The notes under the pieces were generated by a model. That model saw only the letters and a program-made list of their open reading frames with translations. It did not search any database and was not told the DNA's origin. A DNA stretch of 5,182 nucleotides, from contig DVLR01000227.1 in assembly GCA_018715425.1 (NCBI GenBank), positions 1-5,182 on the forward strand, read 5' to 3'. The DNA is from Candidatus Merdenecus merdavium (GTDB lineage: Bacteria > Bacillota > Clostridia > Lachnospirales > Lachnospiraceae). The first letter of the stretch is position 1, and the number at the start of each line of letters is the position of its first letter. The position numbers and the translations under genes are program-made. Shown in pieces: positions 1 to 4,712 of this stretch.

Positions 1-324
1 TGGAAAGGTAAAGATGTATCTATAAGTGGAGCATACGCCAGGGTATTAAGAAATGTAGACAAAAAAGGAATATGCTCTATTTGTGGGAAAAAGGGCGAAA
101 CTGAAATACACCATATAGACAAAAATCCAAGGAATAATAACAAAGACAACTTAATAGAACTTTGTATAAAGTGTCACAACGCAGAACACAATGGCGCAGT
201 AGTTAAGGTTATTAGACTAGATGAAATAAAATCTATAAAATTTGCAGGAATAGAAGAAACATATGATATAGAAATGCGAGCCCCACATCATAATTTTGTT
301 GCAAATGGATTTATAGTACACAAC
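1..324 (+). mobile_element. C-terminal part of an HNH-containing intein inside ThyX
   Basis: An intein is a self-splicing protein insert. Residues 23-63 hold an HNH nuclease fold: a CSIC knuckle (C25, C28), the core HHID (H37, H38), N50 in KDNLIEL, and CIKCH (C55, C58, H59). This is the homing endonuclease that would copy the element into intein-free thyX alleles. Residues 66-108 are the C-terminal splicing subdomain: VKVIRLDEIKSI, then block F (TYDIEMRAPHHNFVANG, 87-103), then block G (FIVHN). The penultimate His (H107), terminal Asn (N108, bases 322-324) and +1 Ser (S109) needed for branch resolution and Asn cyclisation are all present, so the splice site looks functional. The N-terminal splicing blocks A and B lie outside the window and could not be checked. 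The leading WKGKDVSISGAYARVLR resembles the N-terminal region of free-standing phage HNH nucleases, which suggests the endonuclease was inserted as a module. Confidence 0.92.
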
Positions 325-696
325 TCCCAAGAAAGCTCCAGATATATCAATTTAAGTGACTTAGAGATAGTGCTAGACCAATCATATACCGAAGAAGAAA
401 AAGACTCTATAAAGTGGATTTGTGAAGATTTAGCAAGGGCATATGAAGACCTAGGCGGAAACAAAAAGTCAACTAGGGATAAGGCAAGGGCAGTATTGCC
501 ACAATGTACGGCAACTAGATTATACATGACAATGAATTTTAGAGAAATAAGGCACTTTTTAAAATTAAGACTTGATAAGGCAGCACACCAATCCATAAGA
601 GAGATTGCATATCAAATACTTAAAATTATGAAAGAAGAATATCCGGTCTTTGTATTTGATTTTGATTTGGCAGATTATGAGGATATTTATGAATGA
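1..696 (+). CDS. thyX: Flavin-dependent thymidylate synthase ThyX interrupted by an intein (5' partial)
   Basis: ThyX makes dTMP from dUMP with methylenetetrahydrofolate, FAD and NADPH, as a cytosolic tetramer; phages carry it to supply thymidylate for replication. Frame 1 is open from base 1 to the TGA at 694-696. Visible residues 1-108 are intein (separate entry); residues 109-231 are the C-terminal ThyX extein. The extein begins SQESSRY, the end of the conserved ThyX signature (RHRxxSxxxxSxRY), so the RHR part and the rest of the enzyme lie upstream of the window. Further ThyX hallmarks are RAVLPQCTATRLYMTMNFRE (163-182) and HFLKLRLDKAAHQSIRE (185-201); R190 matches the dUMP-site arginine of the family, and the usual AQxEIR motif reads AHQSIRE. 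The true start is not in the window; the ATG at 274 is an internal intein methionine. The stop overlaps the next gene. Family assignment is firm; that the mature enzyme is active after splicing is inferred. Confidence 0.93.
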   Translation, partial: WKGKDVSISGAYARVLRNVDKKGICSICGKKGETEIHHIDKNPRNNNKDNLIELCIKCHNAEHNGAVVKVIRLDEIKSIKFAGIEETYDIEMRAPHHNFVANGFIVHNSQESSRYINLSDLEIVLDQSYTEEEKDSIKWICEDLARAYEDLGGNKKSTRDKARAVLPQCTATRLYMTMNFREIRHFLKLRLDKAAHQSIREIAYQILKIMKEEYPVFVFDFDLADYEDIYE

Positions 697-973
697 TTCA
701 CTCTTAGTAGAAAGAAAGTTAAATATTATATTACCCAAACTTTGTAAGAAGTTGGGAATGGATTACAAAGTCATCAGGATAAGCGGGGGTTTTAAAATAT
801 TTAGTATGGATAATGAACCCATAGTTTATGCCGACTTAATCAATAAAAGATTTGAATTATTAGGTGATTTTAACAATCTACCAAGATATTTAAGAAGAAT
901 GTTGATAGAAGATTTAAGATTTATAACTCTTTTTAATGTGAATGAATCTGAAATAGAAAAGAGGTTCGCTTGA
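689..973 (+). CDS. Hypothetical phage protein, 94 aa
   Basis: I do not recognise this protein. I placed the start at ATG 689, which has GAGG (679-682) six bases upstream; an upstream in-frame ATG at 650 lies deep inside thyX and has no ribosome-binding site. The start overlaps the thyX stop by 8 bases, pointing to translational coupling. The product is soluble-looking, with no signal peptide or membrane segment: an N-terminal basic helix-like part (ERKLNIILPKLCKKLGMDY, 8-26), an alternating segment with a Gly-Gly turn (YKVIRISGGFKIFSMDNEPI), and a C-terminal charged helical part (PRYLRRMLIEDLRFITLF). It ends in a 4-base overlap with the regulator gene downstream, so it is expressed with ThyX and the late regulator. 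No function can be assigned from the sequence. Confidence 0.8.
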   Translation: MNDSLLVERKLNIILPKLCKKLGMDYKVIRISGGFKIFSMDNEPIVYADLINKRFELLGDFNNLPRYLRRMLIEDLRFITLFNVNESEIEKRFA

Positions 974-1410
974 GAAATTTTTATGAAATAGTTGTTAAGG
1001 ACAAACTTTTGAAATACACTTATGCTAAAGAATTTCTGGCTAGGATAGATGAAGATATAAGGTGTTTAAAAAATAAAGAAAAAAATAAAAATATGACTAG
1101 CAAATATGGAATTTCAAACGGTGGAGAAGGTGTTAGTCAAGAAGAGATAATACTTAATATCAACGCTGAAATAGATTTGCTTGAAAATAATCGCAAGTTA
1201 AACCTTGCACTTATAAAAAGAGTTGATGAGTCAATGGTCGGTATGAGCGAACTTGAAAAAGATATTACCCTAGAAATTTATGGAAAAAAGAAAAGAGATG
1301 GTAGGATAGAAGCTTTAAAGAAGAAATATCATTATAGTCAGAGTCAAATTTATAGGATAGCAAATGAGGGAATAAAACATATATCTTTGATGATGTATGG
1401 AAATTGTTGA
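970..1410 (+). CDS. ArpU/RinA/DUF1492-like phage late transcription regulator
   Basis: This 146-aa protein resembles the small sigma-70-region-4-like regulators (ArpU, RinA, DUF1492 families) that switch on phage late genes just ahead of the packaging module. Residues 10-40 are a charged helix (KLLKYTYAKEFLARIDEDIR). Residues 42-57 are a Gly/Ser-rich linker (MTSKYGISNGGEGVS). Residues 57-100 form a second long helix with coiled-coil character, and residues 111-140 carry a helix-turn-helix (ALKKKYHYSQSQIYRIANEG) followed by an amphipathic helix. I chose TTG at 970 because it is preceded by GAGG (961-964, gap 5) and overlaps the upstream stop as TTGA; the first in-frame ATG (M42) would remove the conserved N-terminal helix. 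Its place between the early operon and the late control region fits the role. The family call rests on architecture and position, with motif-level similarity only. Confidence 0.75.
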   Translation: MRNFYEIVVKDKLLKYTYAKEFLARIDEDIRCLKNKEKNKNMTSKYGISNGGEGVSQEEIILNINAEIDLLENNRKLNLALIKRVDESMVGMSELEKDITLEIYGKKKRDGRIEALKKKYHYSQSQIYRIANEGIKHISLMMYGNC

Positions 1411-1418
1411 GAAGGTTT

Positions 1419-1428
1419 TAAACGTTTA
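1419..1428. promoter_or_regulatory. Perfect palindrome TAAACGTTTA, candidate operator
   Basis: The ten bases are exactly self-complementary and start 9 bases after the regulator gene stop. The centre lies about 60 bases upstream of the start site predicted from the extended -10 at 1471-1476, which is near the usual class I activator position. Inference: this could be a binding site for the late regulator or another dimeric protein. A 10-bp AT-rich palindrome can also arise by chance. Confidence 0.3.
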
Positions 1429-1467
1429 GACTATGAGAAAAAGAAGGGAAGTTAAAGCCTTAAAATG

Positions 1468-1476
1468 TGATATAAT
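1468..1476 (+). promoter_or_regulatory. Extended -10 promoter (TGATATAAT) for the late region
   Basis: A consensus TATAAT (1471-1476) is preceded directly by TGA, an extended -10 motif. No good TTGACA-like -35 lies 16-18 bases upstream (the bases there read around GAAGTT), so the promoter would depend on the extended -10 or on an activator. Predicted start of transcription is near 1483. It sits just after the late-regulator gene and points at the packaging genes. Confidence 0.5.
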
Positions 1477-1499
1477 AGTAGTGTGGAGATGTGCAAAAA

Positions 1500-1524
1500 A
1501 AATAATTCCTCCTAAAAATTATTT
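1500..1524 (+). repeat. Inverted repeat with a CCTCCT loop
   Basis: AAATAATT (1500-1507) and AATTATTT (1517-1524) are perfect complements, giving an 8-bp all-A/T stem with a 9-base loop CCTCCTAAA (1508-1516). The loop carries the same CCUCCU as the anti-Shine-Dalgarno of 16S rRNA, so in RNA it could pair with ribosome-binding sites. The stem is weak because it has no G-C pairs. Confidence 0.5.
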
Positions 1525-1569
1525 CTTTATGTAGTGTACTTAATCTACTTTACAAAAACCTTGCAAACG

Positions 1570-1594
1570 AGCAGTCAATTGTGGCTGCTTTTTT
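1570..1594 (+). terminator. Rho-independent terminator
   Basis: AGCAGTC (1570-1576) pairs with GGCTGCT (1583-1589) through seven base pairs including one G-U, closing a 6-base loop AATTGT. A run of six T bases (1589-1594) follows directly. This is a standard intrinsic terminator. It ends the thyX-regulator operon and also lies downstream of the extended -10 promoter, so late transcription starting there would have to read through it. Confidence 0.8.
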
Positions 1595-1625
1595 GTTTGG
1601 AGAAAAAGACAATTATAAGGTTAGG

Positions 1626-1640
1626 TGTGTATTTTACACA
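1626..1640. repeat. Short inverted repeat TGTGTA-TTT-TACACA
   Basis: Two perfect 6-base arms (1626-1631 and 1635-1640) flank three T bases in the spacer between the terminator and the HNH gene. The 3-base loop and dyad form look more like a protein-binding site than a stable RNA hairpin. No regulator can be named. It may belong to a cos or late-operator region, which is inference from position only. Confidence 0.35.
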
Positions 1641-1652
1641 TGCTGGGAAAAA

Positions 1653-1692
1653 CATATATCACATAAAGTCTGTGGGTGGTAGAAGATATATG
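1653..1692 (+). repeat. Inverted repeat covering the HNH start codon
   Basis: CATATATC (1653-1660) is exactly complementary to GATATATG (1685-1692), whose last three bases are the ATG start of the HNH gene. The 24-base loop holds the only plausible ribosome-binding site (GGGTGG, 1674-1679). If it folds in mRNA the start codon would be paired. With only two G-C pairs the stem is weak. Confidence 0.35.
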
Positions 1693-2046
1693 AATAAGTC
1701 TGAAAGGAGTAAGGATATTAGGAAAGAAGGGAAATTTGACACATGGTACAAAACTAAAAAATGGCAAAAATTAAGAAGATATGTGCTTATGCGAGATAAA
1801 TATTTGTGCCAACTTGAAGTAAGATACGGAAAACGAATAGACGCAGAAGTGGTTCACCATATTTTTCCTGTAGAAGAATATCCTGAACTATTTTTTAATG
1901 CTGACAATCTTATATCTTTATCTAAAAAAGCACATAATAAGATGCACGATAGAATGACAGATGAAATTACCCCAGAGGGTAGGAGATTACAAGAAAAAGT
2001 GAGAAAGAAGGTGTTTGTAGGGTATGGAGAAGGAGAAAAAACATGA
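1690..2046 (+). CDS. Terminase-associated HNH endonuclease, 118 aa
   Basis: Small HNH nucleases encoded next to terminase genes (HK97 gp74 type) assist DNA cutting during packaging. The order HNH, small terminase, large terminase here is the standard one. The protein has the family lead-in WYKTKKWQKLRRYVLMRDKY (19-38), then C40, then VVHHIFPVEEYPEL (54-67) with catalytic His H56/H57, N73 in NADNLISLS, and H82 and H86 in AHNKMHDR. Of the usual four zinc cysteines only C40 remains: the partner of the first pair is absent, and the second CxxCH is SKKAH. I chose ATG 1690, with weak GGGTGG ten bases upstream, because it gives the normal family length. The frame stays open back to a GTG at 1534, but that would run through the terminator. 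The 3' end overlaps the small terminase gene by 23 bases. Confidence 0.88.
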   Translation: MNKSERSKDIRKEGKFDTWYKTKKWQKLRRYVLMRDKYLCQLEVRYGKRIDAEVVHHIFPVEEYPELFFNADNLISLSKKAHNKMHDRMTDEITPEGRRLQEKVRKKVFVGYGEGEKT

Positions 2047-2467
2047 TAGATTAGATAACTTAAACAACAGTAGCAAAAACAGTAAGGAAATCGAAAAAAC
2101 TATAGAGAACGACATAACCAAAAACATCATAGGTTGTATGAAAGCTATAGGAACATACGATAATGCCTTCATATTAAGTATTGGAATACTTGATGGTCTA
2201 CTATCTGATTATTACAGAGCAAGGGAAGAGTGGATAGATGACGGTGGTCAACTTGTTATTGAGTACACTAACAAGAATGGACAAACAAACACTGTCAAAA
2301 ACCCTCTTTATCAATCTATGGAAAAGCTTAGAATGGATATACTGACATATTTAAGAGAGCTTGGAATTACACCATCTGGGCTTAAAAAACTCAAACAAGA
2401 CAGTTTTGGTGATAATACAAAAGTGTCTAAGGTTGAAGAAATGCTGATAAGCTTAAGTCAGATGTGA
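2024..2467 (+). CDS. terS: Phage terminase small subunit, P27-like
   Basis: The small terminase recognises the viral packaging site on concatemeric DNA and hands it to the large subunit. The 147-aa product has a hydrophilic low-complexity N-terminus (1-30), a helical core (ITKNIIGCMKAIGTYDNAFI), and the P27 hallmark region: YYRAREEWIDDGGQLVIEY (63-81), VKNPLYQSMEKLRMDILTYL (91-110) and LRELGITPSGLKKLK (110-124). It lies directly before the large terminase, ending 4 bases from its start. ATG 2024 is the only reasonable in-frame start (the next is M39). Its ribosome-binding site is poor: AGAAGG (2006-2011) is 12 bases away, so translation is probably coupled to the overlapping HNH gene. A much better site (AAGGAG 2030-2035) lies inside the gene and serves an out-of-frame ATG. 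Confidence 0.9.
   Translation: MEKEKKHDRLDNLNNSSKNSKEIEKTIENDITKNIIGCMKAIGTYDNAFILSIGILDGLLSDYYRAREEWIDDGGQLVIEYTNKNGQTNTVKNPLYQSMEKLRMDILTYLRELGITPSGLKKLKQDSFGDNTKVSKVEEMLISLSQM
2030..2054 (+). promoter_or_regulatory. Strong ribosome-binding site feeding a 3-codon ORF inside terS
   Basis: AAGGAG (2030-2035) stands an ideal 7 bases before ATG 2043, which reads ATG ATA GAT TAG and stops. The ATG overlaps the HNH stop as ATGA. The frame is not that of terS. It may be a minimal ORF tuning terS translation, a relic of an earlier start, or a chance product of the purine-rich HNH 3' end. Confidence 0.3.
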
Positions 2468-2471
2468 TCAA

Positions 2472-4304
2472 ATGACAAAGAAAGACGATATAAGCTTAAA
2501 AAAAGAGAATAGTACAAGCTTAAAAAAAGAGAATAGTACAAGTTTAAAAAAAGAAGATGATACAAGTTTAAAAAAGACTAAGAAAGAAAATGTAAACTTA
2601 ATAGAAGTAAACAAATACGTAGACGACATTCTAAGTGGAGAAAAAATAGCTTGTAGGGAACTCAAACAGGGTTGTCAAAGATTTAAGGATGACCTTGAAA
2701 ATCCTAAGTTTGATTTTAAAACCAGGGAAGCTAACTTTGTAATCGGAATAATAGAAAATTTATTTGAACATATACAGGGTGAAGATTTAAATGGAGTACC
2801 GCTTGCTGGAAGAAACTTAAAGCTCGAACCTTGGCAAAAGTTTATCATATATAATCTCGTAGGTTTTTATTGGAAAGGAACTAATAATAGGAGATTTCAA
2901 GAAGCTTTTATTATGATACCGAGGAAAAACGGTAAGACCTCTTTTTCTGCTGCTCTAGCTTTTGCTTTGGGTGTACTAGATATGGCTAGTAACTCACAAG
3001 TATACATCGTAGGAGCTGTAATTAAACAAGCTTTACAGGCTTTTAATTTCATCGTAAAAAATATCAATGCTTGGGGTGAAAGAGATTATTTTAAAATCCT
3101 CGATAACAACAACGAACACTCTATAAAGCGTGAATTTGAAAAAGGTTCACTTAGTATAGAAGCACTTGTAGATAGGGATTCTCTAAATGCCAACTTTGTA
3201 ATAATGGATGAGCTTCACGAATACAAGAATGCTAGTAAGTATACATCTATGAAAAAAGCCATGAGAGCTTATACAAATAAACTCATAATTGGTATTACAA
3301 CAGCAGGAAATGATATGAACTCTTTTTGTTATAAGAGATTTCTATATTGTCAAAAGGTTATAAATAAAAATCCTGAAACAGGCAAATACCAAGTGGAAAA
3401 TGATAAACAGTTTGTTTTTATATCAAAGGCAGATCAAAATGAAGATGGGTCGGTAGACTATACTAATCCTAAAATTCACGAAATGGCAAGCCCTAATTAT
3501 GGGGTATCTATAAGACCTGACGACATGATTTCAGATGCAGTAGATGCTGAAAATGACCCTCAAATGAGGAAGGAATTTTTATCAAAAGACTTAAATGTAT
3601 ACACCTCATCATTAAAAGCGTATTTCAATATTGATGAGTTTAGAAAGTCTGACAGTAAGTATGATTGGACTTTGGAAGAACTTGCCAAGCTCGATATAAC
3701 TTGGTTTGGTGGAGCAGACTTGTCTAAGATGCACGACTTGACAGCAACAGCTTTGGTAGGAAATTACGAAGGTGTAGATATAGTTATTACCCATGCTTTT
3801 TTCCCAATCACAAGGGCTTATATAAAGGCTGATGAAGATGAGATACCTTTGTTTGGTTGGCAAGATGATGGAAACCTAACTATGAGTAACAGCGAGGTTG
3901 TCAATTACGCAGACATAGTAAATTGGTTTAAGTCAATGCAAAAAATGGGCTTTGATATCAAGCAGGTGGGTTTTGACAGAAAGTTTGCCGATGAGTTCTA
4001 CCTGATGATGAAAAACGAAGGTTTTAAGATGGTAGATGAACCGCAGCTTTATATTAATAAATCTAAAGGGTTTAGAAGGATAGAAAGAAAAGTCCTAAGT
4101 GGCGAATTCTATTATATGCACTCATCCGCTTATGAATATTGTGTAGAAAATGTACATGGTATGGAAAAAACGGACGACATGATACAGTATGAAAAAATCC
4201 TACCTAATTTGAGAATAGACTTGTTTGATGCTAGTGTTTTTGCAATGGTAAGACTGATTAATGATTTAGCAGGTAAACAATTGTGGGAAGACTGGATGAA
4301 ATAA
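2472..4304 (+). CDS. terL: Phage terminase large subunit (packaging ATPase-nuclease)
   Basis: This motor protein docks at the portal, pumps DNA into the prohead using ATP, and cuts the concatemer. It is a 610-aa Terminase_1-type protein with both domains complete. ATPase: an adenine-side motif around LEPWQKFIIYNLVGFYWKG (118-136), Walker A PRKNGKTS (150-157), Walker B VIMDELHEY (243-251) with D246/E247, and coupling motif ITTAGN (275-280). Nuclease (RNase H fold): acidic residues in GGADLSKMHDLTA (D416), VGFDRKFADEF (D502) and RIDLFDASVFA (D583/D586). Family-like sequence starts near residue 43 (LIEVNKYVDDILSGEKIA); residues 8-35 are an additional repeat-built Lys/Ser/Thr tail. ATG 2472 follows the terS stop by 4 bases with no evident Shine-Dalgarno, so reinitiation from terS is likely. 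No other in-frame start lies before M148. Confidence 0.97.
   Translation: MTKKDDISLKKENSTSLKKENSTSLKKEDDTSLKKTKKENVNLIEVNKYVDDILSGEKIACRELKQGCQRFKDDLENPKFDFKTREANFVIGIIENLFEHIQGEDLNGVPLAGRNLKLEPWQKFIIYNLVGFYWKGTNNRRFQEAFIMIPRKNGKTSFSAALAFALGVLDMASNSQVYIVGAVIKQALQAFNFIVKNINAWGERDYFKILDNNNEHSIKREFEKGSLSIEALVDRDSLNANFVIMDELHEYKNASKYTSMKKAMRAYTNKLIIGITTAGNDMNSFCYKRFLYCQKVINKNPETGKYQVENDKQFVFISKADQNEDGSVDYTNPKIHEMASPNYGVSIRPDDMISDAVDAENDPQMRKEFLSKDLNVYTSSLKAYFNIDEFRKSDSKYDWTLEELAKLDITWFGGADLSKMHDLTATALVGNYEGVDIVITHAFFPITRAYIKADEDEIPLFGWQDDGNLTMSNSEVVNYADIVNWFKSMQKMGFDIKQVGFDRKFADEFYLMMKNEGFKMVDEPQLYINKSKGFRRIERKVLSGEFYYMHSSAYEYCVENVHGMEKTDDMIQYEKILPNLRIDLFDASVFAMVRLINDLAGKQLWEDWMK
2493..2576 (+). 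repeat. 24-bp tandem repeat (3.5 copies) in the terL 5' end
   Basis: Copies at 2493-2516 and 2517-2540 are identical; the copy at 2541-2564 differs at five bases; a half copy lies at 2565-2576. Each unit encodes eight residues of the type SLKKENST. Because 24 is a multiple of three, gain or loss of copies keeps terL in frame. Each unit contains a run of A bases (seven in the first three copies). Confidence 0.92.
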
Positions 4305-4325
4305 GACAAAATAAACCGATGAAAT

Positions 4326-4423
4326 AATCGTGAGAAATTGAATAAAAACATTGAAATATAAACATATTAATCGTAAGAAATTGAATGAAAACGTTGAAAT
4401 ATAAACATATTAATCGTAAGAAA
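4326..4423. repeat. 43-bp tandem direct repeat downstream of terL
   Basis: The unit, beginning AATCGT and ending AAACATATT, occurs at 4326-4368 and again at 4369-4411 with 40 of 43 bases identical; the first 12 bases recur at 4412-4423. It lies in the 149-base noncoding spacer between terL and the next gene. The period is not a multiple of three and no gene on either strand is credible here. I see no intrinsic terminator in this spacer and no convincing promoter. Confidence 0.9.
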
Positions 4424-4453
4424 ACAGATTGATTATAGAATAAATGGATCAAC

Positions 4454-4711
4454 ATGAAACTAAGTATTATATACTATCCGAAAATGAAAAGAGCATATTT
4501 ACTAAAAAGGAAGCATGGGGAATATAGTCAACATGCTCATTTTTATACCCGAAAAGAGGCAATAAAATGTAGGAATCTAATTGATAGTATGACCTACCCA
4601 TATGATAAAAAGTATCAGATAGCAATGAGAAGAATATTAACTGAATCGGAGTATAAGGCTTTAAATAAGAAGCCTAGGTATTGCAATATAAATAAAGGTA
4701 TTAGGAGGTGA
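4454..4711 (+). CDS. Small basic hypothetical protein, 85 aa
   Basis: I do not recognise the family. The product is strongly basic: I count 22 Lys/Arg against 6 Asp/Glu. It opens with a hydrophobic strand-like stretch (MKLSIIYYP), followed by YLLKRKHGEYSQHAHF with three histidines, a helical part (RKEAIKCRNLIDSMTYPYDK), and IAMRRILTESEYKALNKK. No CxxC zinc pair, HTH or membrane segment is evident. The composition would suit binding to nucleic acid, but that is a guess. ATG 4454 has only a weak GGA (4445-4447) upstream. The last codons (AGG AGG TGA) form the ribosome-binding site of the methyltransferase gene, so the two are likely translated together and may be co-inherited as an accessory pair. 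Confidence 0.75.
   Translation: MKLSIIYYPKMKRAYLLKRKHGEYSQHAHFYTRKEAIKCRNLIDSMTYPYDKKYQIAMRRILTESEYKALNKKPRYCNINKGIRR
4703..4708 (+). promoter_or_regulatory. Consensus ribosome-binding site AGGAGG of the methyltransferase gene
   Basis: AGGAGG, extended to AGGAGGTG, is a full match to the 16S anti-Shine-Dalgarno and lies 4 bases before ATG 4713. It is formed by the last two sense codons of the preceding gene. It fixes the methyltransferase start and is the strongest ribosome-binding site in the window that serves a real gene. Confidence 0.9.
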
Positions 4712-4712
4712 A

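Larger units (their letters stand above)
1483..1594 (+). ncRNA. Candidate ~110-nt leader or small RNA between promoter and terminator
   Basis: The interval begins at the predicted start site of the extended -10 promoter and ends in a U tract after an intrinsic terminator, which would give a discrete transcript of about 112 nt. It contains an A/U stem with a CCUCCU loop (1500-1524), a possible small GUAG/CUAC stem (1531-1534 with 1545-1548), and the terminator hairpin. No credible gene reads through it. It could be a prematurely terminated late leader, an independent small RNA, or simply a spacer. I match it to no known RNA family. Confidence 0.33.

Noticed and set aside
274..696. ATG 274 as the start of a separate 140-aa gene
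   Set aside because: The same frame is open back to base 1 and encodes HNH and intein block F sequence; this methionine lies in the middle of block F.
1508..1513. AGGAGG on the reverse strand as a ribosome-binding site
   Set aside because: The only nearby reverse start (TTG) opens a frame of 14 codons with no support.
1489..1515. 8-codon ORF (ATG 1489) as a leader peptide
   Set aside because: GGAG touches the ATG with no spacing, and the codons show no run that suggests attenuation.
1433..1534. 33-codon ORF from ATG 1433 in the control region
   Set aside because: It has no ribosome-binding site at usable distance and overlaps the extended -10 promoter and the CCTCCT hairpin; composition is not protein-like enough to support it.
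1534..1689. GTG 1534 as the HNH gene start, giving a 170-aa protein
   Set aside because: The extra 52 residues are translated across the intrinsic terminator and spacer and have no HNH-family character; there is no ribosome-binding site, whereas ATG 1690 gives the usual length.
1411..1689. tRNA or known riboswitch in the control region
   Set aside because: No cloverleaf with a T-arm and CCA-type end, and no riboswitch core that I recognise.
2570..2576. A AAA AAG heptamer in the terL frame as a programmed -1 frameshift site
   Set aside because: The -1 frame meets a stop within two codons and no stimulatory hairpin is obvious; the A runs come from Lys codons in the repeat.
2468..2665. Reverse-strand ORF opposite the terL repeat
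   Set aside because: It is the antisense of the 24-bp repeat; the Ser/Phe-rich repetitive product is an artefact of the terL sequence.
4326..4423. CRISPR-like array
   Set aside because: The whole 43-bp period is conserved, with no variable spacer between constant repeats, so it is a simple tandem duplication.
4258..4455. Reverse-strand ORF across the terL end and 43-bp repeat
   Set aside because: No ribosome-binding site, low-complexity product dominated by the repeat, and overlap with the certain terL 3' end.
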